64,000 nucleotides of DNA from Combretum micranthum (Eukaryota; Streptophyta; Magnoliopsida; Myrtales; Combretaceae). This document shows, piece after piece, positions 50,860 through 62,808 of the stretch. Below the pieces are notes generated by a model. It did not search any database and was not told the origin of the DNA. It worked only from the letters and a program-made list of their open reading frames with translations. The stretch lies in NCBI GenBank assembly GCA_024138025.1, contig JAMXBD010000094.1:1984001-2048000 (forward strand). The letters are read 5' to 3'. Made by a program: the position numbers and the translations under genes. Within the stretch, counting starts at the first letter, position 1. Each line of letters opens with the position of its first letter.

Positions 50860-51888
50860 TGAGGATCTTAAAATATTCCAAGCATCGATCTACACTCCTT
50901 GGGGGAAATTTGCTCAATGCTATTATCCTTTTGGTAAGCTATTACACTTCCTTTATTGATTTGGGTGGGTTCATCGTTAAAATTGCTTTGATTTTGTTAG
51001 GGTTGGCCTCGATTCCTCTTTGGGACATGACGTAACCTAGGAATTTTCCTATCGAGGTCAAAATGTGCTCTTTTGTAGGCTGAACTTCAAATTGTAAAAA
51101 CAAAGTCGATCAAAGGTTTCTTGGAGGTCACGTAAGTGATCTTTGGCATGTTTACTCTTCACGATCATATCACTGACATAAAATTCCATGTTCCACTCTA
51201 GTTGGGGCTTGAAAACATCAGTGATCAGCCTCTAAAATGTGGTGTTAACGGTTTTTAGTCTAAACGACATTATTTTGTAGCAATATGTGCCAAACGACAT
51301 AACAAGTGAGGTATGGATCTCATATGCGTCCTTCATTTTTATCTAGTTGTAATCGAGGAAAGTGCCCATAAAACTCAGTGGCTCGTGCCTCAAGGTGCTA
51401 TCAATGAGCTGGTCAATCCTTGGTAGCGGGAAGCAATCCTTTGGGCATGCTTTGTTGAGGTCAGTGTAATCTATACACATTTACCATTTTCCACTGGGTT
51501 TCTTAACTGAAACCACGTTGGCTAGCCATGTGGGATATTTCTCTTCCCTAATGACCCTAGCTTGGAGTAATTTCTAAACTTCTTCTTCAATGGCGGCTCG
51601 TCTCTCTGGGGTAAAGTGTTGGATTTTCTAGAGAACTGGCTTCTAAGCTCTATGAATGTTGAGTTGCGTGATCACACTCGAGCTTACACCTATCATGTCA
51701 GCATGTAACCATACGAAGACATCCTTATTTTCCTGTAGGAACATGATTAAATATTCTTTAATGTCAAGAGGGATGGTTTTTCCCACCTTGTTCGTATGCT
51801 CAGGGTTGTCATCAAGGATGACTTCTTCTGCTAGCTTCGTTGGTTTGCTTTGATGTTTTGATTTATACTTTGATTCTATGTCAATCAT
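50860..51888 (-). pseudogene. reverse transcriptase of the Tat element
   Basis: A linker region (IPLDIKEYLIMFLQENKDVF, WLHADMIGV; 51888-51643) leads into the polymerase: RRAAIEEEV, KLLQARVIREEKYPTWLANV, VSVKKPSGKW, CIDYTDLNKACPKDCFPLPR and IDQLIDST. The active-site motif at 51166-51180 reads YVSDM where active elements have YVDDM, so one catalytic aspartate is lost. It then gives IVKSKHAKDHLRDL. Several stops break the frame. Confidence 0.88.
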
Positions 51889-52010
51889 GCATACACGATT
51901 ACCTTGTAGGGCCTTGATATATAGTTGTTGAGATTGTTCCTAGTCTCCTCGACGCACGCATATTCCTGCTAGGGTAGGGAACTTAGCCTTGAGATGGGGT
52001 TAGGAGACTA

Positions 52011-52301
52011 TCACGGTAAACACCTATTGGTTGCCCTTCCCAATATAGCATTGTAGGGAGACCAGCAATTGACCACAAGGAAATCTATATGGTATACCAC
52101 GTTACATGGTTCTTCTTTGAGCTTGAGGGGCAGAGTGATAATACCTCTGGGTTGGATAGGTTGATTGTCGAAACCATAGAGCTTATGATCATTTGGCCTA
52201 ATTTTTTGTCTTAACTCATGCTTCATTTGCTCATATGCTTGATTGAAGAGAAAAACAGCATCGCTTCCCGTGTCAATTAACACTCTTTTGACCTTCCACA
52301 T
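52011..52301 (-). pseudogene. aspartic protease of the Tat element
   Basis: A 96-codon open stretch contains VKRVLIDTGSDAVFLF, with the DTGS active-site motif at about 52265-52276, then KLYGFDNQPIQPRG, TLPLKL, YHIDFLVVNCWSPYNAILGR, ending ATNRCLP. This is the retropepsin layout of Tat and Athila elements. The usual DTGSSA is DTGSDA here. The catalytic aspartate is kept. It is separated from gag and RT by frame breaks. Confidence 0.88.
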
Positions 52302-52499
52302 CCAAGATGTAGGTGGCGATTACTAGGGCTTCTTGATGAGGGGTTTGCATCCCTTCATAGTCCTCATCGAAGAAGGAGATTGTGGAATTGATTTTCGCCC
52401 CTTTTAGGCTCCACATTCATTATTAGCCGAGATGTCCTCATGCGGGATGGCAAACTTACCTTTGTAGAGGTAATTGGCCTACCTACGATAGTATTAATT

Positions 52500-53602
52500 T
52501 CGCCATGTTATAGTTATTGAGGATGGGGTTGATTAGGATGATTTTAGGTATTCGTTTTCTTAGGTTTGCCAACCTTTCTCTTTTGTGTTGCCGTTCTGGG
52601 TTGAGGTCATGGTCTATGTATTGTTTTAGCTAACCACATCGTATAGCATCTTCTATGGTGCTTTTGAGTTGCCAAAAACTGCTTGCATCATGCCCTCAGT
52701 CGCGATGATACTTGCAGTATTCCTTCAAATCATTTTTTTGTGAGCTTGGCCTCATCTAGGGTGGTGATGATAAGAGGCCTCGATTTCTTATCTTGAGGAA
52801 CATGTCATGTACCGACAGCTTTAATGGGGTGAACTCATCATATTTTGGATAGAGTTTTCCCTTGTCACCATCCCTAAGACCTTGTTGCTGGTCGACTCGG
52901 CTAAAGTCACGATGATCTCTTGTTCGATGCTTCTCTTGAGGTGAATTATCATAAGCTTGTGTGTGTCCCATATGGTTTTCAGCCTCTCTTTTGGCATTTC
53001 TTGTGTTTACTTACTGGATGTATTTTTTTGCCTTTTCCCTCACCTGTTCGAGTGTGGCGAGTTGGCATTTGGAGAGGGAGTCAAAGAATGGGATGTCCAC
53101 ACGGACTCCCTATTTGATGGCCTCCAAAGCTACACCTTAGTTGAGGTTCAATATTTCTATGCATGCTTTGTTGAATCTTGCAAAGTAGTCTCTTAATGGT
53201 TTTCCTTGTTTTCCGTACCGTGTAAAGACAAGAGGCATTTTTCTCTAGCGGTTTGCTCGCCATGAAGTGTGCTACAAAGAGGCCAGTTAGCTAAGAGAGG
53301 GAACCTATTGTATTAGGTTCGAGTTTATTAAACCAAACCCTTGTAGCACCTCGGAAGGTAATAGGAAAAGTTTTACACCATATGACATCCAAAAAATTGT
53401 GTATCTCCATGGTCGATTGAAACTGGGCGATATGATCCTCCGGGTCGGTTGTTCCATCATATGATTCTAGTGCGGGTAGTGGGGCTCCCATAGGGAATAC
53501 TTTAGATTGAACCTCGACTACAAAAGGTGTTTTACTTGGGGGAGCTTTGGTAGTGGGCTCGTTTTCAAAGCCTTCTTTGATGGTGGATAGTCTCTTCATC
53601 AT
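52500..53602 (-). pseudogene. gag of the Tat element
   Basis: The capsid region at 53602-53291 reads FVVEVQSKVFP, LESYDGTTDPEDHIAQFQST, MEIHNFLDVIWCKTFPITFR and GATRVWFNKL, a clear Ty3/gypsy gag. It continues in another frame (FMASKPLEKNASCLYTVRK; 53263-53081) and at 52971-52756 (PKYDEFTPLKLSVHDMFLKI). A zinc-knuckle-like motif follows near 52720 (EYCKYHRD, then a TGA stop at 52696-52698, then GHDASSFWQLKSTIED). At least two frameshifts and two stops are present. The N-terminal part toward 54070 reads as a weak coiled coil (LLQARIAKLESLKDLHLEE). Confidence 0.85.
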
Positions 53603-54319
53603 ATCCCGTATTTCTTCAAATGCTCATTCTTTATTGGAATAGAGCTGCATACCCTTAGGGACAGGTGTTGAAGTGTCGTTCCTATGGTTCCGATTTGTAT
53701 TAAGATTTACTAGTCTTCCCTTTTTAGGTCGGCCATCATTGACATGGCATCTTATGGCAACTCAGGTAGACTATCGTGAGGCTGTGTGTCCCTATGAGGC
53801 ACTATGGTTGGCTCTTACTGGGATCCTAGAACCGTGGGCTCTTTAATGGGCATCCTGGAGAGGTCTTAAGCTGTTGGATTGCTCCTCGGTGGAAGTATTA
53901 GCCTGTAGTGATTCCACAGTGTGCTCGTGGTTCCTTTCAATCTACCACTCGTCCCATTTGGTTGATGCACGACTTAGCGAGGCACTTCTTTGTGTGCTAG
54001 AGGTACATTCCTCTAGATGTAGGTCTTTCAAGCTCTCTAACTTTGCTATCCTAGCTTGCAGGAGGGTGTTTGATCGTTAGCTTTCTACATTTCTATGTAT
54101 AAGGTACCTGCACAGATGTTTTGGCTTCAAAATACGGCCCTCGTCTAAAAGATCGGTGTTCGTGATAGCAGCTAGAATAGGACACGGCATTTCAAGGGCC
54201 TCGTCATCTACAGGATGGGACATGAAATCAACTTGATTCTTACTTCATTGTGTTCTAAGCATTGTGTGGAGGTATGGTTATCTGCTATGGGTCCTTTTTT
54301 TATTTTATGAAGAGAATAG

Positions 54320-54395
54320 AGGTTTTTCAATGAAAAGAACCAGGGTTTTTCATTAAAAAGAAACTAGGTTTTTTTAATGAAAAGAATTAGGGATT
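54320..54395 (+). repeat. ~25-bp triple repeat in the Tat leader
   Basis: TTTTTCAATGAAAAGAACC-like units occur three times (near 54326, 54349 and 54374) between the primer site and gag. Confidence 0.65.
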
Positions 54396-54397
54396 TT

Positions 54398-54413
54398 CCC
54401 AGGGACAAAGCCA
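54398..54413 (-). other. primer-binding site of the Tat element (diverged)
   Basis: On the minus strand TGGCTTTGTCCCTGGG lies 2 bases after the 5' LTR. It resembles the TGGCGCCGTTGCCGGG site used by Tat and Athila elements, with several changes. Its place fixes the LTR end at 54416. Confidence 0.55.
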
Positions 54414-54415
54414 AA

Positions 54416-55009
54416 TGTCACTTAATCTGATTCTAGGCTACTAGATATAGATCCTGTGAACATGAAAGATAGGTCAGAGGGGGACCGAAGTTTGCCGACA
54501 TAATTATTTCGATGCCTAAGTCAGTTTACGCATATAGATATTCTCTTAAGATATAAGAGACTGCTTTTTCCTTTTTTTCCTCTCCCCCTCCCAAAGAGAA
54601 GACGAGGGTATTTATAGCAGGTTAGGGCTATACCAGAGCAGGTTGCTACCTAATAAGTGACCTAGTACTCAATTCGGTGAAAGTACTCGAGCTGGGGAGT
54701 TATGACTCTTTGGAGTGTGGCCAAGCTATTGGTGTCTCCTCGGGTCACGAGGTATGACTGGGGCGCATGCTTTGGTTGTAGATCGTGAGGTTTCGAGACC
54801 AAGCTGGCTGACTAATCAAGCTCTTTAGCTTGATTAGTCTTTTCGAAGTGAGGACTTCAAGAGAGGCCTCGTGCTATGGCACATAGCGAGGGATAGATCT
54901 TGTTGATTTATTGGGAGGTAGGGATGTCATAAGCGGTGGGCCTCTCTTGAGACTACAAGTGTTGTAAGGATTTGGGCCCAAGAGACCTAGAGGGTCGATG
55001 ACTATAGTG
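54416..55009 (-). repeat. 5' LTR of the Tat element
   Basis: Direct repeat of 42660-43250. On the element strand a TATA box (CTATAAATACCC) lies near 54609-54620. Its outer end lacks about 13 bases present in the other LTR and does not begin with TG, so it has been trimmed or mutated. Confidence 0.82.
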
Positions 55010-55014
55010 GAAGG

Positions 55015-57167
55015 TATTGAATAAATTCAAATTTGTTGAAATAGGTGATTAAAGTAGTTTAATCGGTTAAATCGAGTACTTATGGTATTAGAATCTTTAT
55101 TTTCAATCAAATTCATTTACTAGCTCAATTAGATTAAACTATCTAATTATACCCTATAGTTTGCAAAACTTCACATGCTAAACATTTAAAATCAATGTCT
55201 AAACTAAATTTAAGTTAAGGTTTAAAATTACCCGTATTTTTATACTAATTGTCTAATAATATCTAATTAGCTTAAATGGAAATTTATGGTATTTCAATAA
55301 TACCTTATATGTTTTAACTTATAATAAAGAATAAAACTATAATAATGTTTTGTTCATAAAACATGAGTTAAATCAAGTATAGGTATTATTTAGTATTGAT
55401 TATGATTTAAACAAAGAAATAAGAAACAAAATCAATATATATATATCTACATATATGTTTTGGTTAAGAGGAGAAAATAAACACCCATGTTGATTTAATT
55501 TCAAGTTTTATGATTTTTTACTTCATATAAATAGATAAAGATGATTCGATGATTAATTAGCTAATAAGGAAATTAAATAAGTTAAATATTATGAATATAC
55601 CTTTCAATATTTCTAGGAAATATACCTAAAAGTTTCAGCCATAATAGAATAGGAGAGTTAATTTTAGTTTCTACATAAGCAATCTACACAACTTGTGCGG
55701 CCCCCTTACGCAGTTTAAAACCTCTTACTAGCTGTATTTTACATTCCACACCAGTAGTCTACATAGCTTATGCAAAAAGGTTGTGTACCTTATAAAATTT
55801 CACCTGCTCAATTCTTCATCAAAACTTCTCTTAACTCATCCAAATGTCTTCATACAACTTGCTATCTTCTTTTATGCTTGAAATTAACATTTTAACCAAA
55901 TAAATATTTGTTTTATTTAATATATAGATTAAATATAATAATTTGATAAATAATTATTAGGTAAATTGAAGACATATACAAGTATATGGATAAATAATAA
56001 CAGATCATAATAATAATTCTGTACAGATTATATAAACATTAAAATATTTATTTAAGTGAAAAATAGGACTAGAAACAAGGAAATAACAATAATAAAAGCT
56101 AAATTTAGAACACAAATAGGTATATATATTCAATTATCTCTATAACTTAGAATTAAGTGATTAAACTCAAGAAAAAAGATGCTTGAGTTAAGATATAGGC
56201 TTGTTCTATACATGATATTAAGGTTACAAAGTGTAGATTATTATAAATCATGAAAAATATTAGTTGATATGATCATATTTACTAAAGATATATATTTAAA
56301 ATAAGATCAAGAGAAATGCAACGAAAATAAATGTAAATATATATGTGTGTATGTGTGTGTGTGTGTGTGTGTGCATTAGCAAAAAGGAGAGTAAGAAACT
56401 CAAAAATTAAGTTCAATTACTAAAACTTAGTAAAATATACATAAAATAAAGAATTAAATTTGAGATAAATATTAAAAATACAAATAAAAAATAATAGACA
56501 TCATAAGATAACTTTAGAATCCATAGGGTAATATAGAGAAAGAAATATAAAATGAATAAGTAAATTAGATAATTGAAAACTACATTTGATAGGCTTTCTA
56601 ATGCCTATTCTGTATGTAAATCCAAATCAAAATGAGTACAATAGGCCTAATTTAAAATTACACGAATAAAACTGATATTTAGAATCATTTAAGATATTTT
56701 TCCTAAGAAAACTAAATTTATGTGAACTTTATAGTCTAATTCAAGAAAAATAGATCTTATGAGCTTTAAAATGACTATCCATATGACGAAATCAAATTAA
56801 GGATGTGAAAGTGTTAGAAACATTAAAACCCAACTTTAGGACAATTAAGCACAAATAGGACTTATTATAAAGCTATATGTATGGTAACGAGAAATTATTA
56901 TTTTAATTAATAGGAGATATTAAGTCCAAGTTCTCAAACCTCAAGTATTTCCAATGGTTGTATCGAGTGAATAATAACACTTAGGTGAGGGAGTTCTAAT
57001 GATCCACTATTTGCTTGTGTATGCTACTGCTTGTTGTTATGATGGTTGTATTACTTGTCTGTTGAATGATTGCTTATTGTGAATGTCATCATCTACATGA
57101 TCACCGGAGTAAATGGATAACTTTAAATACTCGGCTAAATTAAATTGGATATTCTCGTCACATGTGA
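55015..57167. other. no gene seen; AT-rich
   Basis: Strongly AT-rich sequence with no supported feature except the microsatellite at 56343-56373. Confidence 0.55.
56343..56373 (+). repeat. (TG)n microsatellite
   Basis: About 15 TG units with one TA interruption. Confidence 0.95.
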
Positions 57168-58217
57168 TGTAACCCCTATAGGAAATGTCTCAAATTTATA
57201 ATCGAAAGTATTTTCAAAGTGCATCTCTAGGGAAACATGGATCGGAGTATTTCAAATCGCTCTTTTAGCCTTTTTGAAAGTGCTAAGTTTTACCAAAATA
57301 GTTTATTAAATAAACTTAGGACATTTCCAAGTAATGTTTTGACAAGTGGATGTCGCCTCAGTTGGGGTCCACTTGTCATGTGGTAATGGAAGATGTTGCC
57401 TAAGTTGGAGTCTACCTGCTGTGTTCACTAATATTAGGTGATAAATATGCTGAGATAATTTTAAATATTAATCAACGTAAAACACGCGTTGGGAATATTT
57501 ACTTTTTACCAATGATGGGTAAGCGTTGGGTTTGTCTAGATGGACATTGCCACTAGGCAGCTCCGTTTGGGTAAGATAGAGTGTCATATGCGGGTAAGTA
57601 GGGAGATAACTGATGTGTAAACAGTGTAAATCTATATTATCTATGGCTTCAGACTCCCATAGATGTGTTGCTTGCATTTATCATGTGTGCATTTATATCG
57701 TGTGTAGATAGATCTACATGAATGTTAATTTAATGTTTGATAACTTGCGAGATCAGTAGTAGTGAGAAACAAACTCACTGAGCTATGGTTTTGCTCATAC
57801 CTCCACGATTTTTGTGCAGGAATGGTACATGCTGGGAAGTTAGGATTATGTGGAGAATGCTTCGTTATTGGACTTCATGAAGATAGAATAATAGATTACA
57901 TGTAAAACAAGCTTAGAAAATAAATCAGACAATTGGTATAATCTTTTAAGGCCTTGTAGTATATAAGTTGAAACCCAATTTTACTATTTGATAGAGGATA
58001 CTGATTCTCAGTAATTCTAATGAATTGTAGGATATCAGTCTCCTTTGTATGCTTAAATAAAAATATTACATATATATGTATGATTAAACCATGTGTAGTA
58101 GATAAATAAGTAGAGTCTTGTAATCTTTGACTTGCAAGAGGGTTCTCATATTACGAGTACACATGTGATATGATAACTTCAAGATAATCCTACTAATCCC
58201 CTTTTAGGGTAATGACA
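57168..58217 (+). repeat. candidate solo LTR, chromovirus type
   Basis: It starts TGTAACCCCTATAGG and ends TTTTAGGGTAATGACA. Near 57772 it has AAACTCACTGAGCTATGG, CTCATACCTCC and GTGCAGG, the motif layout of the LTRs at 19.6 and 30.4 kb. No target duplication was found, so the ends are tentative. It stops about 30 bases before the Pack-MULE. Confidence 0.5.
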
Positions 58218-58247
58218 AATTGTATATAAATATCAATATAAATATAA

Positions 58248-58535
58248 ATGTTAATGTTAAATTTGGTAGCTCAACTTTGCTCGAAAATTCAATTAGTTAT
58301 CTGAATTTTAGAAATCTCAATTTTAATACCTGAATGAACTCTACGTGGCTATTTTTGGTACCTTGGTAAATAATGTTAATAACATTATTGATGTGGACGT
58401 ATGGACGAATCATATCATGACACGTGTTATCTTAGTGGCATTTTAATATTTTTTATTCTAACGTAGCAATGTACTATTTATTTAATTTTCTTTTATTATA
58501 ATTAATATTATTTCATTAAATCTAAAATAATAAAA
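58248..58535 (+). repeat. left terminal inverted repeat of the Pack-MULE
   Basis: Inverted match to 59765-60061, strongest over the outer 220 bases, with small indels. Confidence 0.85.
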
Positions 58536-59037
58536 TGACCCTCAAGCTCATGGATAGATTAGTTATCCATCCAATCGGTCTCATTTCCTTTACTCATAGT
58601 ACATTCCCATTTTAGCCCACTGCAATCAAGTTGGTGATTATAAACACAACTGATTACAAAAAATTAAGCAACGTGGGACAATAACAAGAACAACATCGTC
58701 CATGTCAAGAACAGTCAACGTGGGACATTAGCCATTTCAGATCATTACCAACCAGTTCATGTTGAGCAGTCATCGTCCATGTCGAGAAAAGCATTAGCAA
58801 CCTTTAAGCTGGAAGAAGGTGATCATGGATGGAGCTAGAATTTCATCTAAATTCCATAAAAGTCTGAGCTTCTCATGTTCTGTTCGATGGAGTGGAGGTA
58901 ACATATTTTCATTTCAGTTAAATAAAGTGTTTATTTCAAACCACGACTCTTCCTGATGAGATTACAACATAAGTAGCAGGACTTATGTTGATAATGGAGT
59001 ATCTCTGTTTAACGTATAAAAAACAGAGAAAGAGTTT

Positions 59038-59693
59038 TGAAATGGCTTTGTTTCCCAATTCTAGAATTCAGGTCTCAAGAGAAATGGTTATGCATCAGGT
59101 TGTTGCAGCCATTCGAAATGCAAAAAAATATTGAGAACAAAGTGATAAACTAGTTGGAACAGGTAATTCAAGAAGCAAAAGAAGTCTTGGAAAAGCATAT
59201 GATTTCCAAGAAAGGTTGCTTTCATGGAGTCGTTCCAAATCCCTCTACTTGTTATAATATTGTTAAACAAGCTGAGGATAAAAGGAAAGCCATTGACGAA
59301 CTCCTAAGAAAAAGGATTGAATTTGGCAGAACCATCTCATACCGAAATGCACAACCAGGGATCGTTACAGGCACAGATGCATCAGGCAGGAGTCAATGCA
59401 TCATCCTGAAATCGAGAGCTTTTGTCTTGGGAAAAATCAAGAAAGCTTCGTTGGATCCTACTACCAGAATTGTTGGGATATGGGGTGCAATTGGTGTGGG
59501 AAAGTCCACGTTACTGAAGGAAGTTGAAAAGCAAGTCCATGAAAAGAGATTTAATTATGATATTGATGAGGCCGCCATTGCCGTTGTGTTGAGATCTCAC
59601 AACTTGAAAGTTAGCATATTGGTTTTGTCCCACATTGGTAAAGTACTAGAATCAAGTCTTCCAAACCTAAAAGTTGGGTTTGGAAATATCTAA
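59038..59693 (+). pseudogene. captured CC-NBS resistance-gene fragment (RPS2/RPS5-like)
   Basis: The frame 59154-59693 (179 codons, opening at a TTG) gives a plant CC-NBS protein from the late coiled coil to the P-loop: VIQEAKEVLEKH, CFHGVVPNPS, YNIVKQAEDKRKAIDELL, ISYRNAQPGIV, then RIVGIWGAIGVGKSTLLKEV with the P-loop at residues 111-119. Homology ends near residue 142, before RNBS-A, kinase-2, GLPL, MHD and any LRR. The last ~37 codons look like filler. An upstream ATG frame at 59042 (MALFPNSRIQ) stops at TGA (59132-59134), and a TAG at 59151 blocks the main frame, so the coiled coil is broken. Such proteins normally detect pathogen effectors. This piece could not signal alone. It is a gene fragment, unless the element transcribes it for a regulatory RNA. 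Confidence 0.82.
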
Positions 59694-59764
59694 ATTGGTA
59701 AAAAGCTTGGGAATAAGATTGGGCTTAAGTTAATAGGGCGGGTTTATGATTGTAATTAAAAAGT

Positions 59765-60061
59765 TCCTTTTAGAAATAAAATTATATTAATTATAATAAA
59801 ATAGAAGAAAATTAATTAAAACATAAGATAAAAAAATAGTAATTTCCCACATCATAATAAAAAATATTAAAATACTATTAAGATGACACGTGTTACGATA
59901 TGATTCGTTCGTATGTCTACGTCAGTAACGTTATTAACACCGTTAACCAATGTAAAATAGCCATGTAAAGTTCGTTTAGGTATTAAAATTGAACTTTCTA
60001 AGGTTCAGGTAACTAATTGAATTTTTAGGCGAAGTTGAGGTACCAAATTTGACATTAACCC
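59765..60061 (-). repeat. right terminal inverted repeat of the Pack-MULE
   Basis: Inverted match to 58248-58535. Confidence 0.85.
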
Positions 60062-60070
60062 TAAATAAAA

Positions 60071-62416
60071 TATTAAACAATCCACATACAAAATTATATA
60101 TATAATAAGCGATTCAATATATATAATAAACTATATTCTAACATATTTATAAAATATATTTTATATTTTGAAATTATAAAAATAATTTACTAACCTTAAG
60201 TGAAGCAAAGATAACTAGTGTGGACATTTTAGGTTTTTAACTAAGAACCTATAGAAAGAAAAATATATAAAAATTTATTAAATATTAGTTAAAGGAGAAA
60301 AATGAAGAAAGGAGTTTGTGAGAATGGAGATAATTGAGAGAGATAGAGACCAAAGAGAAAATTGAAGAAAGCATAGGAAGGATTATATAGTGTGTGGGGG
60401 GGGGGGGGGGGGGGGAGGGGGAAGGGGGTGGGGTGGGTGGTAGGGAAGGAGGCGAGTTTCGCTACTTTTGAATTATAGAGGTAGGAAATTTCTTGGAGAA
60501 AGTGTAGGAGGGATTATTAAAGGAAAAAAAAAAAGAGAGCCAAGTTTCATTGCTTTTTAATTATAGAGGTAGGAAATTTCTTGCCTTATTCAAAAGAGGT
60601 GAGACCCATTATTGACTAAAATACATAAATGAATCTAGGAAAATTCTATAGTTCCATCATTAATTTTGACGGGATCAGTCTCATCGACTATATAACAGCT
60701 TACACCATATCCAACCATGATCAAACCACTAAAATAGTTAATATTCAATTATTATATTTACTTTAATAGTCAGATGGTTAACTGGACGATCCGTTGATGA
60801 AACCGTAGAAGCTTTCATGAATCTTGCCTTTTTATCCTGTTATCCTAATTAGCAGTGTGTCTTGTCTCTTTGTCCTATAAATATATACAAACAAATGTGT
60901 ATAGTACATTACTTAAGCAACAATTAAATACATTGTATGATATAACTGAGAGTATAAAACGAATAATAAATTAAACTATAAATATAAACAAAAATTAAAT
61001 AAAGATAAAATTCAATATAAATTTTACTGAACATTTAAATTATTATCTATTATATAAGTTTAATAAAAATAATCTGATAACCATTTTCCTAAATGTTTTA
61101 ATTTTGTCAAGATTTACATATTTCAAGAATTATGCCATTTTTTCTTTTTTTTTTTTTTTTTTTTTTGCATTTTTTACATACTTTAAAGATTAGCCAAAAC
61201 TTCTTTAAAATTTGAATTGAAAAATATATATAATCACAAAATGTATTTCATTAATAAATAGATTATTTAAGTATTTTACACCTATTTTTTCATTATGGCA
61301 TAGATTACACTTCCATTTTTTTTTAATTTTATATAGCCATTTATATATGGAATTAGAAAAGAAAAGCACTATCTAAAAGCTAAATTAACTATAAGATTTC
61401 TGTGTACATGAAACATCTGAACATAACTTTTTCAACAATCTTGGACAAATTTAACTTGTAATAATATGATTTAGAGAATTATTTTGATAACTAGATTAGT
61501 AATAAGACCTAGAAAACCATAAGGATGTACAATTTTACAAGGCTTACTATGTCACAAAGAAATTCTTATACAAAATTAGTGTAAAGTGGCAAAGACACAA
61601 GGTCAATTTATTTATTTTACATTGATCGAGATATATTGGAAATTATTAAATTTGAAACTTTAAAAGTGTGTGTGAAAACTTTTCTATTGGCACATGATTT
61701 TCAATTTTGTACGCATGAATATGCATAATGTATGATGTACAAGACTTTAGCATTGTATCCTCCACGTTTTTCTAAAATAGTTTCTCAACTACATCAAGCA
61801 TACCATGGGAAAGTCTAATCACATATGATGGTATACACCATAATAATCTTAAGACTACATAATGGTCTCCATATTTGAGATTTATAAATGGTCAACGCCT
61901 AATCATATTCATTCTCATTCATTTCTTTCTCATTTCATAAATTCCCTTTATATTCTTTCTCATTCCATTTTCTTTCGCCCTTTTTGGCTAAACACTAAAT
62001 AATTGGTTAGTCTACAATTCAAAGGTAAATATATGGAAAAATAATTTAGAAAATGAAAAAAAAAAAAAAGATTCGTTATCCCTCTTTTACAAAAAAAAAA
62101 AAAAAAAAGTAAATTTTTTTGCGATGGTTATTATATTGCAAACTACTTATAAAAGCATCCTTGATAGAGTTATCATCAAGCTATCAAGAACCTAAAATTT
62201 TGAAATATTTTTCATAGTTTTATTTTATGTATGACCAATACAAATAACTTGTTCAACAAATATCAGGGAAAGTTTCATTTTTAGAAAATCATTTGACTTT
62301 TTCTTCATCTAAATATTGATAAACCTTTTGTTTTAGAAACATAATTGAAAAAAAAAAAAGAAAAATCCTTTGTTTAGAGAAAGTAAAGGTTATAGGATTA
62401 ATGACTACCTTGTTTG
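60071..62416. other. no gene seen; homopolymer tracts
   Basis: AT-rich. It contains a 20-base G run at 60396-60415 with further G runs to 60445, a T tract of about 22 near 61145-61166, and A tracts at 62058 and 62090. 60722-60825 is a diverged copy of 19274-19372. Confidence 0.55.
60396..60445 (+). repeat. poly-G tract, G-quadruplex prone
   Basis: G20, then A, G5, AA, G5, T, G4, T, G3. This is far outside the composition of the surrounding ~70% AT DNA. Confidence 0.9.
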
Positions 62417-62425
62417 AAACTTATA

Positions 62426-62799
62426 GGTGAAATTACAAATTATTTTCTCGAACTTTCACATTGATGTGGATTCATCTTTAAACTTTCAAAGTGTACTTTT
62501 AGATCCGTTAACTTTCAAAATTTGGCATAATTAGCCTTTTCTATTAAAACTAAACTAGGGTAATTACAGATTACTCTCTTGAACTTTTACCTACATCTAA
62601 ATTTACCCCTTAAATTTTCATTTATGTAGATTTATTTGTCAGACTTTCAAAGTGCACATGGAAAATGTTAATTATCTTTTACTATACCAAATGTTGAAAG
62701 TTTGGGGAGTGGGGTGGTGGTTTCAAAAAGTTCACTTTGAAAGTTCAGGGATGAATCTATACCTAAGTAAATGTTTTAGGGGTATTCTATAATTATCCC
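62426..62799. mobile_element. Mutator-type MITE with an internal partial copy
   Basis: The right end read inward is GGGATAATTATAGAATACCC and the left end GGTGAAATTACAAATTA. Both continue into GATTCATCYYTRAACTTTCAA. Flanks AAACTTATA (62417-62425) and AAATTTATA (62800-62808) match at 8 of 9. A second end-like copy in direct orientation starts at 62558 (GGGTAATTACAGATTACTC), so one element probably inserted in another or duplicated. Confidence 0.72.
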
Positions 62800-62808
62800 A
62801 AATTTATA

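Larger units (their letters stand above)
42660..55009 (-). mobile_element. Tat-lineage Ty3/gypsy retrotransposon, 12.3 kb, inactive
   Basis: Two LTRs in direct orientation flank a minus-strand gag, protease, reverse transcriptase, RNase H, second (archaeal-type) RNase H and integrase, the gypsy order. GAAGG occurs at 42655-42659 and 55010-55014, consistent with a 5-bp target duplication. The primer site, the second RNase H beginning WTLHVDG and the long region between pol and the 3' LTR point to the Tat lineage. All proteins carry stops or frameshifts. The LTRs differ at many sites, so the insertion is old. Confidence 0.88.
58248..60061 (+). mobile_element. Pack-MULE-like element carrying a resistance-gene fragment
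   Basis: The two ends are inverted copies over about 290 bp (58248-58535 and 59765-60061). The outer end reads GTTAATGTYAAATTTGGTA, and GACACGTGTYATCTTA-like words lie further in. Flanks TAAATATAA (58239-58247) and TAAATAAAA (60062-60070) agree at 8 of 9, as expected for a 9-bp Mutator duplication. No transposase is present. The 1.2-kb interior is unrelated to the ends and encodes part of a CC-NBS protein. Long inverted repeats, a 9-bp duplication and captured gene sequence are the defining traits of Pack-MULEs. Confidence 0.82.

Noticed and set aside
59154..59693. Working NBS-LRR resistance gene
   Set aside because: It ends just after the P-loop, lacks all later NBS motifs and the LRR, has stops in the coiled coil, and lies between transposon ends.
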